Source of the DNA: Coffea arabica
Lineage: Eukaryota; Streptophyta; Magnoliopsida; Gentianales; Rubiaceae
DNA: 64,000 nucleotides
NCBI RefSeq assembly: GCF_036785885.1
Contig: NC_092323.1
Span: forward strand, 10,300,501-10,364,500
Direction: 5' to 3'
In this document: piece by piece, positions 26,201 through 40,100 of the stretch
Position numbering within the stretch: position 1 is the stretch's first letter
Layout of the letters: each line of letters begins with the position of its first letter
Translations under genes and position numbers: made by a program
Notes under the pieces: model-generated
Databases searched by the model: none
Told to the model about the DNA's origin: nothing
Seen by the model: the letters and a program-made list of their open reading frames with translations, nothing else

Positions 26201-28154
26201 GTAGCTTTTTGGATTCTTTTGCTAAGTGCTTCTGCCATTTGTGTCTGTTATTACCTTCTTCATGTTTCTTTCAACTTCTAAAATCTAATTGTACTATTCT
26301 TAATATTGCTTGATAAAGCGCATTTACAAATGTAATATTGTGCTTAACCCTTTGCAGGAGAAAAAGATGGAGCTTTATCGAGTAATTGTCAAAATGGAAC
26401 AAGATGGTGGCGCTGACAGTATTCAGGTACTTTTTACAACAGAGAGGTTTCTTGCTAATAAGATAAGCTTATTTTTTCTGATCCCAATTTTGGCATTCAC
26501 AGGAACGTGCTAATCGTATCCAGTTGGATCTTGAGGAGCTAGTAAAATCACTGAATGAACGTTGCAAAACTTATGGATTACGTGCCAAACCAACCTCACT
26601 AGTTGAGCTTCCATTTGGTACTTTCAGAGTCATAATTCCCCTTGGCCTTGCTGCTGATCTTCAATATTTTATTTGATTTATTTATATACTGAGTTGCAGT
26701 CCTATTTTACAGCTAGACAAGCAAAACGTAGATTTAAAACTTATGTGTAAAAAGTTTGAGTTATAGCATATCTCTTATTGCCTCAGTCGATGATTCTGTT
26801 TCCTGGTCAAGATGATTGTGGATATTTCATGGCTGCAACATCTAATCAAATGAAAACTTAGTCAGTGCCCTTGCTGGTTTGATTTATTTGGAAATATGTT
26901 ATCCCCACCTCTGGCATCCCCTTCCCTGTTTATGAATATGTCCAATTTTATTATTATTCCTAGAATCATGCATGTGATTTTCTTTATTGAGGCTGACCTG
27001 TTTGCCTGTTGAATTTGTTCAAGAACACGAGTTTGCTAGTTAAAATTCAAGTTATTTAAGTTTTTCTTGGCCATTTGCTGAAGTAAACCAATATAACCAA
27101 TAAAAGGACTGAAACTGCTGATGATGTTCTATACCAAGCTGGGGAAGTTGTAGATAGATCTCTCTTTATGATGATCTTAATACTTGTTCTATAAATAGTT
27201 GCCTTTTCATGTTATGGTTCTGTCTGTTAAAGTTGTAAGTTGATGATTTCGCTTGAGATCCAGTATCAGTACAACTGGTATTTGGTAGCTAGGTTGGGGA
27301 TTGTAGTTAATATGTGAATCTGGAAAAAATTGTTGACCTTTTTCCTGTTTCCAGTTAGCCTGTTTTGACTGTTCCGCTTTATATTTTACACTGCTGCACA
27401 TGTGTTTGAATTCATCCATAAATTGTGTATAGTGCTTTACATGATTCGATTATCTTTAAGGTTGGCAACCTGGCATCCAAGGAGCAGCAGCTGATTGGGA
27501 TGAAAACTGGGATAAGTTTGAAGATGAAGGTAATTTTGAGAAGTCATTTTTAGTACTTAGTTGATATTCACTTACGTTAGAAGTATGTCTTCATGGGGTA
27601 CTCGTCTTTGAGACTCTAAAACAGACTATCCAATACACTTGAAGTAATTTCCAAATGATGAGTCCTACTCATTGGTTGGTTGTTTTTTTGACACTTCAGG
27701 GTTTTCATTTGTCAAAGAGCTCACCCTGGATGTGCAAAATGTCGTAGCCCCACCTAAACCCAAGTCTTCATTGAGAGAGAAAGAAACATCAGTCAATGTA
27801 AATGGGGTTGATAAATCATCTGCTGATGCTGATGGTAAGGCAGAGAAGGCACGGAACACTAGCAATCAGAGACCTGAGGATGATGGAGCGAATGCCCAGG
27901 GTGAAGAGCACAGTGTGAGTAGTCCACCTGAGAGTCCAGCAAGAACTAATGCACTTGAGAGCGAATCTAAGGAGTTTGAAGATTCTTATTCTAAAAGGGA
28001 TATCAGTTATGATGGTTCACCCCATGCTACCCAGAGGTAATGTGGTTCCCGCCTCTCTCCCCCCAAAAAAATGGAAAAACTCAAATCTGTGGCAGCCCCC
28101 CAACTTATTCTTTTTCTTCTTTCTGCTTTAATGTTTGATAAATTGGGCATGACC

Positions 28155-28185
<31 letters not shown>

Positions 28186-29639
28186 CACCAAAATTGAAAT
28201 TGTTGTTCAATCGTCTCTCATGATGCACATTTAGCCTGCTCTTTATTGATTTTGGTTACTTCCTTTTAGTTTTATCTTGTAGTCTGTTTTGTGGAAGTAT
28301 CAACCTTCAATATCTCTTGCTATTGCAGTGAACATGGGGGTACTGAATCTGTGTTCATGCCGGACAAAGGTTTTGATGAACCAGGCTGGGGTACGTTTGA
28401 CACATCATATGATACTGATGCTGCATCAGAGTTCACTCATGTAACTAAGGTATCTGATCGTTTACTTTAGTGTCTTTTAATCATGTTTCTATTTTCGTTG
28501 ATTAAAAGGTTCATAACAGGCATATTCAGCTGGTGAGATTGCTCTTAAGTTTTATGAGGACTAAAAGATCTAGTCAATGAGCGTAGTTTCTTCATTTGTA
28601 GTTTATCTGACATCTCTTCTTTCCCAAAATCAAATATTTGGTAGTTTTAATTTATTGGTTGAACATGAGATAATTCGGGGTGCCAAAAGCTGCATTATTT
28701 ACCGCTTTAATATTCTTACAGGATGTACACTCTGAGAGGCAAAGTGATAATTTATTTGGTTCTGATGACTGGGGCTTAAACCCAATAAGAACTAGTACAG
28801 CTCGTGCGGATAATATGTACCCGAAGCAAAGCCCTTTTTTCGATTCTGTACCGAGCACCCCAAGTTACAATGTGGGTGGCTCCCCTCTTGCAGACAGCAT
28901 GTTCCAAAAGAAAAGTCCATTTGGCTTTGCTGACTCCGTTCCAAGCACACCAATGTACAGTTCAGGCAATTCTCCACAAAAATTTGGTGATGGGCCAGAA
29001 GAACGCTCTTTTAACAGTAGCTTCTCAAGATTTGATTCATTCAATATGCAAGATGGTGGACTGTTCACACCACGCGAACCACTACCCTTTTCAAGATTTG
29101 ATTCTATGCGCAGCACCAGAGACTCTGAATATGATCATGGCCTTTCCGCTTCACGTGATTCCCTAGCAAGATTTGACTCCTTCCGCAGCATGGCAGATTC
29201 TGATTACAACTTTGGCCCCTTCCCACCTGGTGAGTCGGTTGCTAGGTTTGATTCCATGCGCAGCACCAGAGGCTCTGATTTTGGTCAGGGATTTTCATCT
29301 TTTGATGATGCTGATCCTTTTGGGTCAAATGATCCTTTTAAGACTTCATTGGAAAGTCAAACACCGAGGAGAGACTCTGATGGTTGGAATGATCATTTTA
29401 AGACATCATTTGAAAGTCAAACTCCGAGGAGAGATTCTGACGGTTGGAATGATCCATTTAAGACATCGTTTGATAGTCAAACACCGAGAAGAGATTCTGA
29501 TAGCTGGAACGATCCATTCAAGACATCATTTGATAGTCAAACCCCGAGGAGAGATTCTGATAGGTGGAACGATGCATTCAAGACATCATTTGAAGGCCAA
29601 ACACCAAGGAGAGATTCTGATAGTTGGAAAGCTTTTTAG
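20237..29639 (+). CDS. EH-domain endocytic protein, AtEH/Pan1 type (TPLATE complex)
   Basis: Thirteen exons are inferred: 20237-20386, 22772-23924, 24730-24948, 25043-25248, 25628-25702, 25949-26020, 26102-26200, 26358-26426, 26503-26617, 27461-27529, 27700-28036, 28329-28449, 28722-29639; total 1200 aa, all phases consistent. Two EH domains are visible: residues about 12-95 (EF-hand loop DLDQDGRISGSE, IWTIAD) and about 395-490 (DTDRDGKITGEQ, VWDLSDQDND). They are joined by a Pro/Ser/Gln-rich linker. A coiled coil spans about 560-715. An acidic WDENWDKFEDEG motif follows near 730, and the C-terminus repeats FDS and NDPFKTSF units. Arabidopsis AtEH1/Pan1 and AtEH2/Pan1 with this layout belong to the TPLATE endocytic complex at the plasma membrane; the length is closest to AtEH2. 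The start MAQSQ was chosen because the upstream in-frame extension has no ATG. A short uORF lies at 20131-20154. Confidence 0.93.
28163..28185. repeat. AT microsatellite in an EH-gene intron
   Basis: A run of about eleven AT units lies in the intron between the eleventh and twelfth exons. Confidence 0.85.
29331..29630 (+). repeat. Five in-frame 60-bp tandem repeats in the EH gene
   Basis: Five consecutive 60-bp units start at 29331, 29391, 29451, 29511 and 29571. Each encodes a 20-residue unit of the form ND-F-KTSF-SQTPRRDSD-W (residues about 1099-1198). Units are highly similar in DNA, including silent sites, pointing to recent unequal exchange. They carry a Thr-Pro site and an Arg-Arg-Asp-Ser motif, both plausible phosphosites, and a DPF-like endocytic motif in three units. 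Confidence 0.95.
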
Positions 29640-31645
29640 TACGGTGTTTTCGTATTTTATTTGATGAGCTTTGTGTTTTCAGTAACTGTTAGCTTTTTCT
29701 CAAGGTGTTTGCCGGTGGAGGTTTTGGCAAGATGCTTGTTTCGTTTGGTCCTGCTAGTCTAAGAGAATCGAGTTGAACTCGAGAGAAGCCCTGGCCCTCT
29801 GTAATTTTACCAATTTGGTTCTTTTATTGTTAATTTTTTCTTATCAATTTTCCAAATTGACGAAAACTTTAGTGGTGCTTAGGCATATTCATTCCTTGGC
29901 TGTGTAAAATGTGTACGAGCATTATGCTATATTTTTTATTATGTTGGTATAGATCAATATTTGCTTGAACTAGGGCTTATCTTAACAACTTCTAGCACTT
30001 GTTTCTTGGACAATTGTCGCACATTCCTGGCGGATATTATATGGACTTCACAGTCATATCTCTCCTATTTTCGCTGCTCTTAGGTGCAATGTCATGAATG
30101 AAGGTACACCCCATCCGAGGGTTCCTTTCCATCAGCAGAAACCACAAAGGCAAATAAACAAATCTGGCACCTGTGTTGCACCAACAGTTTTTGTATGCCT
30201 GGTACTTTCCCATGGTATTGGCGACGTGTTTCCCCAGTTGAAGTTCTCGTGTGCGAGGTAATTTGACAAATGCAGACAAATGCAAGTTTGTGTTAGGTTG
30301 AGTTCAGTCGACATTAACATATCAGGCCTCCGGACTACAATGAATGGTTTTTTATGGATGCTAAAAATTGAATTAAAAGAAAAGTGAAACACCTCATTGC
30401 AACATCTTCCTCCTGCACATGCAAACACTAATCCACACCAGAGACAAAGAAGCAGCAAAATCAAAACAATGCTAGCACTACTCCACATCAGACACAAGAA
30501 TCTGAAAAGTCCTCACCAGAAGAGCCACCGAGTCACAGCCAAAGCCATAAACCCTCTGAGCCACAAGCAAATACTTTGCAGAATCTCCACCACCTCATAG
30601 AATGGTTTGATCACGGGTGGGAAAACAAAGAAATAGATATGCACATACTCAACGGAACAAGGCTGCTCAAATGTACCTGCACCCAAAGTTGGTTGTGCTT
30701 ATATCTTCTTATCCACCGAACGCAAAATAAACCAAAGCTCCAAATCTCCACACCCTAATGATATTAAAGCAGAAGCCCAAGCTTTTCCATAGACAAACAC
30801 ATTCGACCAACAAAAGGTTTCCAAAATAGGCCAATTTGTTAGAAAATCAAAAGATCTTCAGCAATCACTGCCTCCAAAGCTCGACTATTCCATTACATCA
30901 GCACATATCTCATAAGGGCCAAACGGTGTAAGAATTAAATACAACCAAGTTTGGATCGAAAACAGCTCCACATGTAGGCTGATGCAGGTACAATATAGCA
31001 ATTATTAGCTATAGAAATCATGTAGCTAATGCAAGCAACCTTGAGAATGGACAATCATTGCATCAACAGCAAACCTGCCAACAGGATCACTTACGACAAA
31101 GCCAAGGTCACCAAAAGATGTGATGCTAGGGACTCAACAATGAATTTAAGTCTTCTGTGACTATTAACAAGGAACATGATGCAGTGGTAAGCAAGGAAGG
31201 TTGTGCTCATTAATGAAGGACAGGTAATGGCAAGGGACTCCTGCTCCAGTTATAGCAATGAAGACATTGACACCAGTCTTGGTGTGGGAAGACAGGAGAT
31301 ACATAAGCGAGAACTAAGAAGTGGACTATCTTCCTTGAAACAATGAGCGCATCTGAGTATGAGCTCTCTTCATCTTTATCCAATTACACTCAATCAATAG
31401 CAGTTTCCGGTGGAAAAGCCAATTCCAGTACCATGGCAATTGCAGCTCAAAATTGGATTTAGTAAGTCCACCACTGTTTCTCCCTTACATTAAAACTCTG
31501 AGAAAGTGCAACAAAGAAGCCTAGAAAGAACAACTCTTGCTTCTCAAATATTCAGATTTTCAAATACGTGATTTGGTGAACTCCTCAGCCTTCATATTTC
31601 AAGATTAAACATGATAGCCTGCAGATTTGAAAAATGGATAAGATG
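29640..31645. other. 3' UTRs and spacer between EH and PPR genes
   Basis: The first few hundred bases, to about 29.95 kb, look like the EH 3' UTR. The rest is probably the 3' UTR and downstream region of the convergent PPR gene. Short ORFs here have no recognisable protein and no splice partners. Confidence 0.5.
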
Positions 31646-33511
31646 TTACGTTTTCATTATGCATTCCAACTGATTCTTTACATTAAACATGTTCCTGCCT
31701 TCTGACCAAACTGTTTTGCGACATAGGCATAAAACCAAAGCATTCCACGAATCATAATCAGGGATAATACCCTTCTCCAACATTTGCAGAAACAATACTA
31801 AAGCTGTTTGGAAATCCTCTTTAGAACAACATGTATTAACCATTAGGTTATAACTTCCAGCGTCAGGCAAGCATCCTCTTGCGATCATGTCTTCCATGAG
31901 TTTTACTGCATATCCAACCTTACCCTGCCTGCAAAGTCCACTAATCAGCGCATTGACAGTTGAAACGATAGGAGAATAACCCCGACCAACCATGTCAGTC
32001 AATAATTCTAATGCTTCCTTTATACGTTCTAGTTGGCAAAACACTTGAATCATCTTTGCATAAACCAGAGCACTTGGAGCACCGCCTTCCTCAGTCATCT
32101 GATCATAAATTTTCTTAGCTTCATCAGTACTGCCATTCTCACAGAGTCTTAGAATTTTAGAGCTCCTGCTTACAGATCTTGGAAATAACTTTTCCATCTT
32201 CATCAGAAACTCAAGTGCTTCATCAAATCGATTCTCCTTACACAGGCCATATATGATGCTGTTGTAAGGACTAATTTGACCACCAGAGCCCCGTTTACTG
32301 TCCTCCATCAGCTCCAAAACCTTAAAGCCATCTTCCATCTTCTCACCCGAACACAAGCCATGGATTAGTGTATCAAATGTGACAAAGTTCCAATCTATGC
32401 CAACCCTTTTCATCTCATCAAACATGTCAAGGGCTGAATCCAACATCCCAGAGTCGCAGAGACCAGAAATCAATGCATTATATGTGTCTGCGTTGGGCAG
32501 AAATCCTTTCATCTCCATCTCCTTCATTAGATGACGTCCAACCTTCACTTTGCCTAGTCTACAAAACCCTTTAATCAGAGTGTTATAGGCTACAATATCA
32601 AGGGTCCCTCCCATCCCCTCGACTCTTTCTAAAATCTCAACTGCATCAAAAGCACGCCCTGCATTGCATAGAGTTTCCACCACTTTTGTCACTGTAACCA
32701 CATCAGGCACAAACCCACTACCAAAGCTCTTTTCCAAAACCACAAGAGCCTGCACTAAGTTTTCCTCCCGACAGTAGGCAGATATCAAAGTATTAAAGGT
32801 GACATCGTTAGGCATTTCCATGTCACTCATCAAACTTCTAGCTCTCCCAACCTTACCATTCTTACAAAGAGCATGAATCAAGGTATTATATACTACAACA
32901 TTAGGCCTGATGCCTCGGGTCTTCATCACTTGCAAAAGCTTAAAACCATCCCCAATCCTACTAGTCAAGCAAAGCCCTTTCATCAAAATTCCATAAGTAT
33001 AATCATCACCCTGTACCCCACTGCCCATCATTTTCTTCCTGTAAAACTGCCTAGCAATATCAATATCTTCCTTCACTAGAACATCAAGTATAGAATTGTA
33101 TAGCTTCAAAGATGGAGTCTTTTCAAACTTAGAAACCAACTCAAGTACTCTGATCACATCTCTAATCATCCGCGCACGGCCAAGTCCCCGGACTATTGTG
33201 ATGAAAATGTCCTCCTCAGGTGGTGACCCAATTGAACCAGGCATTTCGTCGAGCAGTTGTTTGACAGTATCGAATCGTCGAAAAATGCAGAGCTTGTGAA
33301 TTAAAGCTCTGTAGGTGGACTGGGTGTGAGTAAACTTGGGAACTTTGGATGCCCATCTGAAGGTTTTTATGGCTTCGTTAGCACATTTCTGTTCTAGAAT
33401 TAGATGGGCTATTTGCTGGTGGGTGGGAACAGGTGTGGTAGAAATTGGATTTGATTGAATGTAAAAGAATAGTCTTTTATAGATTGCTCTGTTGAAGGAG
33501 TTGAGACACAT
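31646..33511 (-). CDS. P-class pentatricopeptide repeat protein, likely mitochondrial
   Basis: This is an intronless ORF of 621 residues. Its N-terminus is rich in Arg/Lys/Phe with few acidic residues, compatible with a mitochondrial presequence. From about residue 135 to 605 there are about a dozen tandem 35-residue PPR motifs with the typical [26 protein letters not shown] and [16 protein letters not shown] patterns. No E, DYW or SMR domain follows, so it is P-class. Such proteins bind organelle RNA for processing, stability or translation. The length and organisation fit Arabidopsis At2g17525, a mitochondrial PPR gene that I recall as lying next to an SRPK gene and IRE1a. The RNA target cannot be read from this sequence by eye. 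Confidence 0.92.
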   Translation of the reverse strand: MCLNSFNRAIYKRLFFYIQSNPISTTPVPTHQQIAHLILEQKCANEAIKTFRWASKVPKFTHTQSTYRALIHKLCIFRRFDTVKQLLDEMPGSIGSPPEEDIFITIVRGLGRARMIRDVIRVLELVSKFEKTPSLKLYNSILDVLVKEDIDIARQFYRKKMMGSGVQGDDYTYGILMKGLCLTSRIGDGFKLLQVMKTRGIRPNVVVYNTLIHALCKNGKVGRARSLMSDMEMPNDVTFNTLISAYCREENLVQALVVLEKSFGSGFVPDVVTVTKVVETLCNAGRAFDAVEILERVEGMGGTLDIVAYNTLIKGFCRLGKVKVGRHLMKEMEMKGFLPNADTYNALISGLCDSGMLDSALDMFDEMKRVGIDWNFVTFDTLIHGLCSGEKMEDGFKVLELMEDSKRGSGGQISPYNSIIYGLCKENRFDEALEFLMKMEKLFPRSVSRSSKILRLCENGSTDEAKKIYDQMTEEGGAPSALVYAKMIQVFCQLERIKEALELLTDMVGRGYSPIVSTVNALISGLCRQGKVGYAVKLMEDMIARGCLPDAGSYNLMVNTCCSKEDFQTALVLFLQMLEKGIIPDYDSWNALVLCLCRKTVWSEGRNMFNVKNQLECIMKT

Positions 33512-34099
33512 TAGCTATGTTGTGCACGGAGTTGAGATTAATGTGCCTGTTTTATCAGACCTTGACCCAACCTTTATATAACATTACAAAAATACTACTT
33601 CAATGTTCAAGACCTGTTGTACATTCATAAACATATTTTCAAACGAAAATGTACATTTTATACACAAATGTGTATGCTTTGCGTTGTCATGTACAATTGA
33701 AGTATTGAACTAGCAAAATTTCTCTTTCTTGGGCCCCTGTTTTTTAAACATGGTCCAACACAGAGAGCTTAAGTCCATGATTCTCCAAGATACATGGAGA
33801 GAGCTAGTCAGCAATTACCGTTTGCTAGGAAGCCCGGGATGCCGAGGCTAATATTGACAAGAGCTACAATTACAAAAGCCAAAAAAAAAAAAAAAAAACT
33901 CCCGCTGGATGTTTGAAGATGACTCTTAAATGCCACAATGGCACTAAAAACTCTCAGATGCAGAGGCTCTTGTTTTCACGAACGTCGCAAATTTCAGCCA
34001 GACTCAAACTGAGGGGCAGCAGTTGACATTCAGAAAAACCCCACAATAATGGTTTTGAATCCCTGTCCAAAAATAATCTAGCATTTGACGATTGCTTTC
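33512..34099. other. Spacer between PPR and PP2C genes
   Basis: This short stretch holds the PPR promoter and 5' leader and the PP2C 3' UTR. An A-run lies at 33880-33898. Nothing else is seen. Confidence 0.5.
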
Positions 34100-36713
34100 T
34101 CATACATTGCTGCTGAGGACACCCTTTAAAAGATCCAAACCTTCAGCTGATATGCTCCGCCTTCTTTGCGTTTTAGGAATTTCAATACGAGGGGGTGGAT
34201 CAGGAGAGAAGCACACCACAAGAACAGTTAGATTATCACATGAATTGCGCTTGAGTGCCTCCCTGACGAGCTCCTTAGAGCACCTCTCAGGATCATTGTG
34301 CAGCATTAGCTCCTTCCTTGTGATTGTGACAGCACATTGGCTGCTCATAACGTCCCATAAGCCATCACATCCAATTATCAGAAACTCGTCTTCTTCCGTT
34401 AAGACCACCTCCTTCAACTCTGGCTCTGAGCTCAAGGGAAAACTTGATCCTTTGGAACCTTTCAAGTGCCAATCTCCTAGAGAACGTGATACTGATAGTT
34501 GGCCATTTAGATAACCATCATAAATGACCCCACCTAGTTTCTCGATTCTAATTTTTTCAGAGGTGGAGTTGGGCTTGTGGTCTGTTGACAGTTCAACTGC
34601 TCTTCCTCGTTTTCCCAGCACTGCTCTCGAGTCCCCAGCATTAGCAACCAGCATTGTCCTGTCAAAGCATTGAATAAACCGCTATGTTGAAAACTTCTTT
34701 AAGATCCACTTCTAAGATAAATGAGTGAATTATTAGCATATATGTCCTGCATTCCTCTCAAAGTCCGACCATGCAAAAAGCACAAGAAACAACTCGTGTC
34801 ACAATGGGTACTTAATACACCACTCCATATACAATTAAAAAGATTCACTATTTCGAAAGCTAAACTGTCCACTTGCTGACTGATTTCTTTATCCATCCTC
34901 TCTCCTCTTCTCCAATTGTTCTAGCCAGTCTATTCATTCTTAAAGCCCACTAGTCAACTAGTCTATGGATTTCACATCTATTTCCAAAAGCAACAATTAC
35001 CGAAAAACCACTAGTTGTCACCATTTTTATCAATTAATTCAGCTTCAATGCACACATATTACAGGATAGTGGCACTACTCAAAATTAGTTAGATTTCTTA
35101 CCGTCCTAACACTAGGGCAGTCAAAGCAGTGGTGCCAGAGGTTCTGTCAACAGTTTTAGCATCTGCCAGTGCATGATCAGCTTTAACAAAAGCATTCCGG
35201 ATAGCCCTTTTTACCACAGATGGGAAATATGAATCCTCAACAATGAAGTTAAGGATGTTCTTCTTAGTAAATGCTGCAGCATCGACTCCACAGTGCCCAT
35301 CAAATACCTGGAAGTCAAGTAATAACCATCCAGCTTAACTTCAGTAAAGCAATGTGGACAGTAATATCAGTAAGAAGTTTCAATTGAGACTTACTGCAAG
35401 AAGAATATTAACTCCACTATTGATTAAAATGAGAACCCATGCCCCAAAAAAAAAAAACAGAAAACAAACGAGAACCCATAACATCCAGAACTGGACTGGA
35501 TCAAAATTAACAAATACATCTGCAGATAGGACCACTACAAAATGGCAAAGGTATCAGGTTAAACATAACTATGCTGGTGTTGTTTCATCAGCCAGAACTC
35601 GTCAGCCTAAAACACCAAAGAAATTGATTTCTGCTGAATCTTCCAGACAAAATCAATCATATAGGTTTTGAGACTTGTATGAGACAAATTAAAAGCTGAA
35701 TTGAGTAACACACCCCATAAAAGGCTCCAGTAGGTGGGATATCCAAAGCCGCACTAACATGTTCGTGTAGATTATCGACACAGATAAACTCATCCTCCAT
35801 AAACTCTTTTGGTCCCTTCTCAGAGCAGCTTCCTGATCGAAAAACAGGTGAAAATTCTGGATTCTCACCTGATATTGTTACTCGACCAGTAAGTCCATTG
35901 TGTAATTCCTAGTTTTTAGAGCACATCAAGGAATTAGTGGAAGTCGTATTTCAGAAAACAAATTACAGAAGATACACGTAGTCCAAAATTGGAAGAGAAC
36001 TCGAAACAAGAAATATGTGAACAAAGAAGATCCATCGATTGTTAGACACCTCCTCTGAGATTCAATAAAGTGCATCTTGCAGTCCAGATCATTATCCTCC
36101 TCACTAAATCAGTTCATTTAGCAAAAATACATGGTAATTTGGATTTCAAATGAGTAAACCTCTGTACAAGTATCACCTGCATCTTTCAGATTTATAGTGT
36201 TATAACAAAGTTCGTTCAATTAACAGGCTACAGAACTCACGAGGATTTCATCACCATATGTCATCAAGGGCTAAAATCACAACACATAGGGCCGCTAATT
36301 GTCTTGTCGTCAAAGATCTAAACTTTGAACTAAGTGAAATTTGTGAGTGTGTAATTGTAACAATTCACCCAAATGCCTAGAAGATCATATTTAGAAGGAG
36401 TAGGCAAGCATATGCCACCTGAATCAGGATATCGGAAATTCTAGATAAATCAGAGAATCGCATAATACAAAGGCAAATATTAGGAACTAGTATCACATTA
36501 AGATTGAGACCGGCTCACCAAAGCAGGGGTGCCCGCCAAGATTGCTTGACTGATAGAATGCCTAATAACAGGGAGATTTCTTGGTGGTTTCCCTGCCTTT
36601 GCCAGGCTCTGATCATCCAATTCCTCCTCCTTATGACTTTCATTTTCAGTTACAGATGCATTTTTCTCCCTGAACCCGTTATCCAATTCACCATGACCCG
36701 TGCCTGGAGCCAT
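34100..36713 (-). CDS. PP2C-type Ser/Thr protein phosphatase (PP2C47-like)
   Basis: Four exons are inferred (minus strand): 36713-36519, 35908-35714, 35307-35102, 34658-34100; they join in frame to 384 aa. It is a metal-dependent (Mg/Mn) phosphatase. Conserved motifs in order are MEDEF (102-106, acidic metal ligand), VFDGHCG (131-137, metal-binding Asp133), SGTTA (about 184-188), [10 protein letters not shown] (about 205-214), [19 protein letters not shown] (Asp297) and CDNLTV (Asp340-Asn341). All residues expected for activity are present. The first 60 residues are hydrophilic and of low complexity. The closest family members I can recall are the Arabidopsis PP2C47/DBP1/PP2C27 group. I recall PP2C47 (At3g51470) as next to GLR3.6, matching the neighbour here. 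The substrate is unknown. Confidence 0.92.
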
Positions 36714-37189
36714 ATCTCCTCTAAAAAGTAACTAATTCAGTCCATACTTTTCTTGATAACGTTGTACTGAAAATAGTTAATACAACTCGACATAGAATTC
36801 ACCAAAAAGCTACAATAACACATGGATGGCTGTATAAATAAGTATTTTTTGATACTAACTCAAGTATATCACTCAGTTTAACGAGTATATCTTTTTCCCC
36901 ATAGATTTTACTATAGGCCATAGAAGATGCCCACATGACAAGACTTAAACTTTCATAGATTTCTGAGTAGAATACACAAAACCCAATTGAAAATTTATAA
37001 CAATTCCCCAAAAAACAAAAAAATTTTAGCAGAAAAACACAATCTCTTCTTATTGATGACAAGGAAAAATACCCAAAAAAAAAAGAGAAAAAGAACTAGA
37101 ATTGAAAAACAACAGAGATGAACAAGAGCATGGAAGTGAAGAGAAGATTGAATGAGTAATGGTAGAAGTACTAACATTGGCAAGTGGAA

Positions 37190-40100
37190 AAGGGAGGGCG
37201 GTTTGTTCGGGAATGGTAATAATCAATGGGCTCCGAGGGAAATGGCGACCCCAAGTTCGAGCTTTGACGACCGTTTTTGTAGGTGGTGGGAAAATAATAG
37301 AAATTTGGTGGGAGATCTATTTAACCGACTTGTGGGTCGTCCCTTTAGTGCCATGTGGCAGGCAGATTAGTAATTTGACCGCTTGGCTTTTTGTTTCTGA
37401 TCAGTGCATTAATAATTGGATTTACCAATAAAGTAAAAAAAGCCAAGTTAGAACTTCTCATTTTGTGTTTTGTCAACTCTTTCCAACAGTTGACAGTTAT
37501 ATATAACCATCATATATTGAAGTTATTGAAATATGTCCTCAACATGACATGAGATTAACGAATGATTATGGATTCTTAATTCAATTTTCAAGTCATTTTC
37601 TTTTTCATTTGCCTTTTATTGCAATTGTTGCGAGAGTAAAATCAAATAACATCATACGGGTGGGTAGTAGTGTAGTAATTATAGATACAAAGAATCATAT
37701 GGTCATATTAATTCATCCTGTTAAAAAATACAGAATAACTTTTTTTGGTACAATCCAAATTTTTCACTCATTTGACATCAATTTATTTTTACAAAAATTA
37801 CTCATGACAAGTGACAAATATATGGGAGAAAAGATGGATTGGATAGTACAGGAGGAGCGAACATAAGTAGGAAATCTTGGACTAAAAAGTGACAATATAC
37901 TAATTTATTCCTTTTGTTCTTGACAATTTCACGAAGACAAGTGACGGTTATACCAACATTTCCCTTTCCCAGTCTTGCCAATTTCACGGTGCTACAATTG
38001 CAAGCAAAAGCTGTGAGTTAAAGTGATTAAACTTATGTAGCAAATTTTAAATTATTACCCTTTGATTTTCTTCTTTTTTTTTCCGACAAATATAATAGTA
38101 GTTTCGTTTTTCACAAGTTATGGATAATTATTAATTATCCTATCTCTTGTGTACTGAAATCCTCTCCTCACAACCATAATTGATGTAACCTTTGGTTGAC
38201 TAGCAAATGTTATAATAATAGGAGTGATATCAAAGATTAAAGCAGCATCATTAGCTCATTTTGTCCATGTCTGAATTAGTCACAAAATGAGAGGCTGCCA
38301 GGTTGTCAAAAAGCAATGCCGACAGATGCATTTCTGCCTGAATTGCACGTTGCGGTTTGGTATGCAAGTGTTAATCTATGAACCAATAATGACATAAATG
38401 GAATAATCAGTTGTAAACCCTATTTTTAAGTACCGAAATTACTTAAAACAAACTAATAATGCCTTGTCTACATACCCAAAATAAATCTTGAATATGCAAA
38501 TTAGCTTAATTGGGTATTTATATTCCGGCTGCTAACATTACAATCTTAACTAACTCGATAAACCCCCGCAACATGAGAAAGTGAAATGACAATGAGTTTG
38601 TTTGGATAAGAGTTTATTTGGATGATTTATTTGAGATATTTACTGTAGCACTTTTTGTGATGTGATGTATGTGAGATAAAAAGGTGATTGGGAAAATAAA
38701 AAGGTGATTGGGATTTGTGAGAATAAATTAAGCAAACCAAATTCTCTCTATCCAAACAAACTCAATAGCTTTGGTTTAAAATAAATTTTTTTTGTAACAG
38801 TCAGCAATAGTTTATTTTACATCTACTCCTACTTTTACTCTAACTTATTTCTAGGAGGGGACTCAATTTGGCCAATAGAGAGATCGACGGGAACTGAATC
38901 AACATCAAACCAAACAGATGCACATCACACCTGTCTGAAATTTTTAGAAAGCCGCTTAACGTGTCAAACCTTGCTTCCCACCCTCAAGTCCATTGGCCAC
39001 TGGTGGTTGCATGCTCATCATGCTTGAGAATGCACTTTTCAGGTTAAAAAAATCAGGAATGTGTTTCACATGATAAAATAAAAAATTAATTAAAATTGTA
39101 TAGTGTACTGTAAGTGGTCCAAATGACGCATTGAATTTCTCTCCTAGGCCCCTGCGCATGAAGAAAGAACCCCATTTCCTGCTGCGGCCCCGAAATTGTT
39201 CTGGTTTCACGGGAGCTGTCATCTTGGACCTGGGACAATCTTTACTGGACCCTTGGGAAGTTTCACTTGTACAAATGTCCAATATACATTGTCGGACCAA
39301 TTTGGAGCTTGTCTTGTTTTGTTAAAGACTTGCAAGAACAGCTAAAAAATTTTCAAGAGAAAAGGATTGCCAAAGCTAAAAATATCTTGATAGCCAAAAG
39401 TAGAAGTCCAAGAAGACCATTTTCTAGCAAATACTTGTTCATGTGAATAGAGAGATCTTCATGATTGGTTTAGAATAGAATAAATTCCACTCTTGAAACA
39501 TGTAGTACTCTTAAAGACTATTTGGTTTATTAATACCAAACTGCGCAAATGGATCTTTTTTTTTTTCTTTGGGTCAAAAGCACAAATGGATCTTGAGCCT
39601 CAAAGCTTGTCGCTACATAAATAAGTTATCCTATAATAATATACATCATTTGACAAGTATATTACATTCACTTTAATGTGTAAATTTACGGCCGAAAAAC
39701 ATGGCATGTCATCTTATTTATATCAATCTCCATCAAACCTCCATTATCTTCCAAAAACTTGTTTAAGGTACTCAAAAAAGATGTGGCTGCACATAATCAA
39801 ATGACAGCCAACGGACCCCTCATGGAGGACTTTTCTCTTGCTGTCCAACTAGCATTATACTCCTAGTCCTAGACTAGATTGGCAAAATCTCGGTTACAAG
39901 TCATCCACATTTTTCTTGTGCATCCAGAGTCACCCACATTTCTTTGTTGGTGTGTTTAGTAGTCCACTACCAAACACGTCTGCGTCTACACGGACAGCAA
40001 ACGCATGCGCCATCCCGGAGCCACCAGCAACAGTGACAATCATCCCAGACTGGTACCAGTGAAAAAAGTGGGGTTTCATGAGCCATAGATGAATTGTTAT

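Noticed and set aside
29173-29664. 163-codon ORF overlapping the end of the EH gene in another frame
   Set aside because: It is kept open by the 60-bp repeats of the real frame; its translation is low-complexity and resembles nothing.
30132-30497. 121-codon ORF with a hydrophobic stretch between EH and PPR genes
   Set aside because: Chance ORF in a probable UTR/spacer; no family resemblance and no conserved start context.
38956-39300. 114-codon minus-strand ORF in the PP2C-GLR spacer
   Set aside because: No domain, no splice partners, and AT-rich spacer context.
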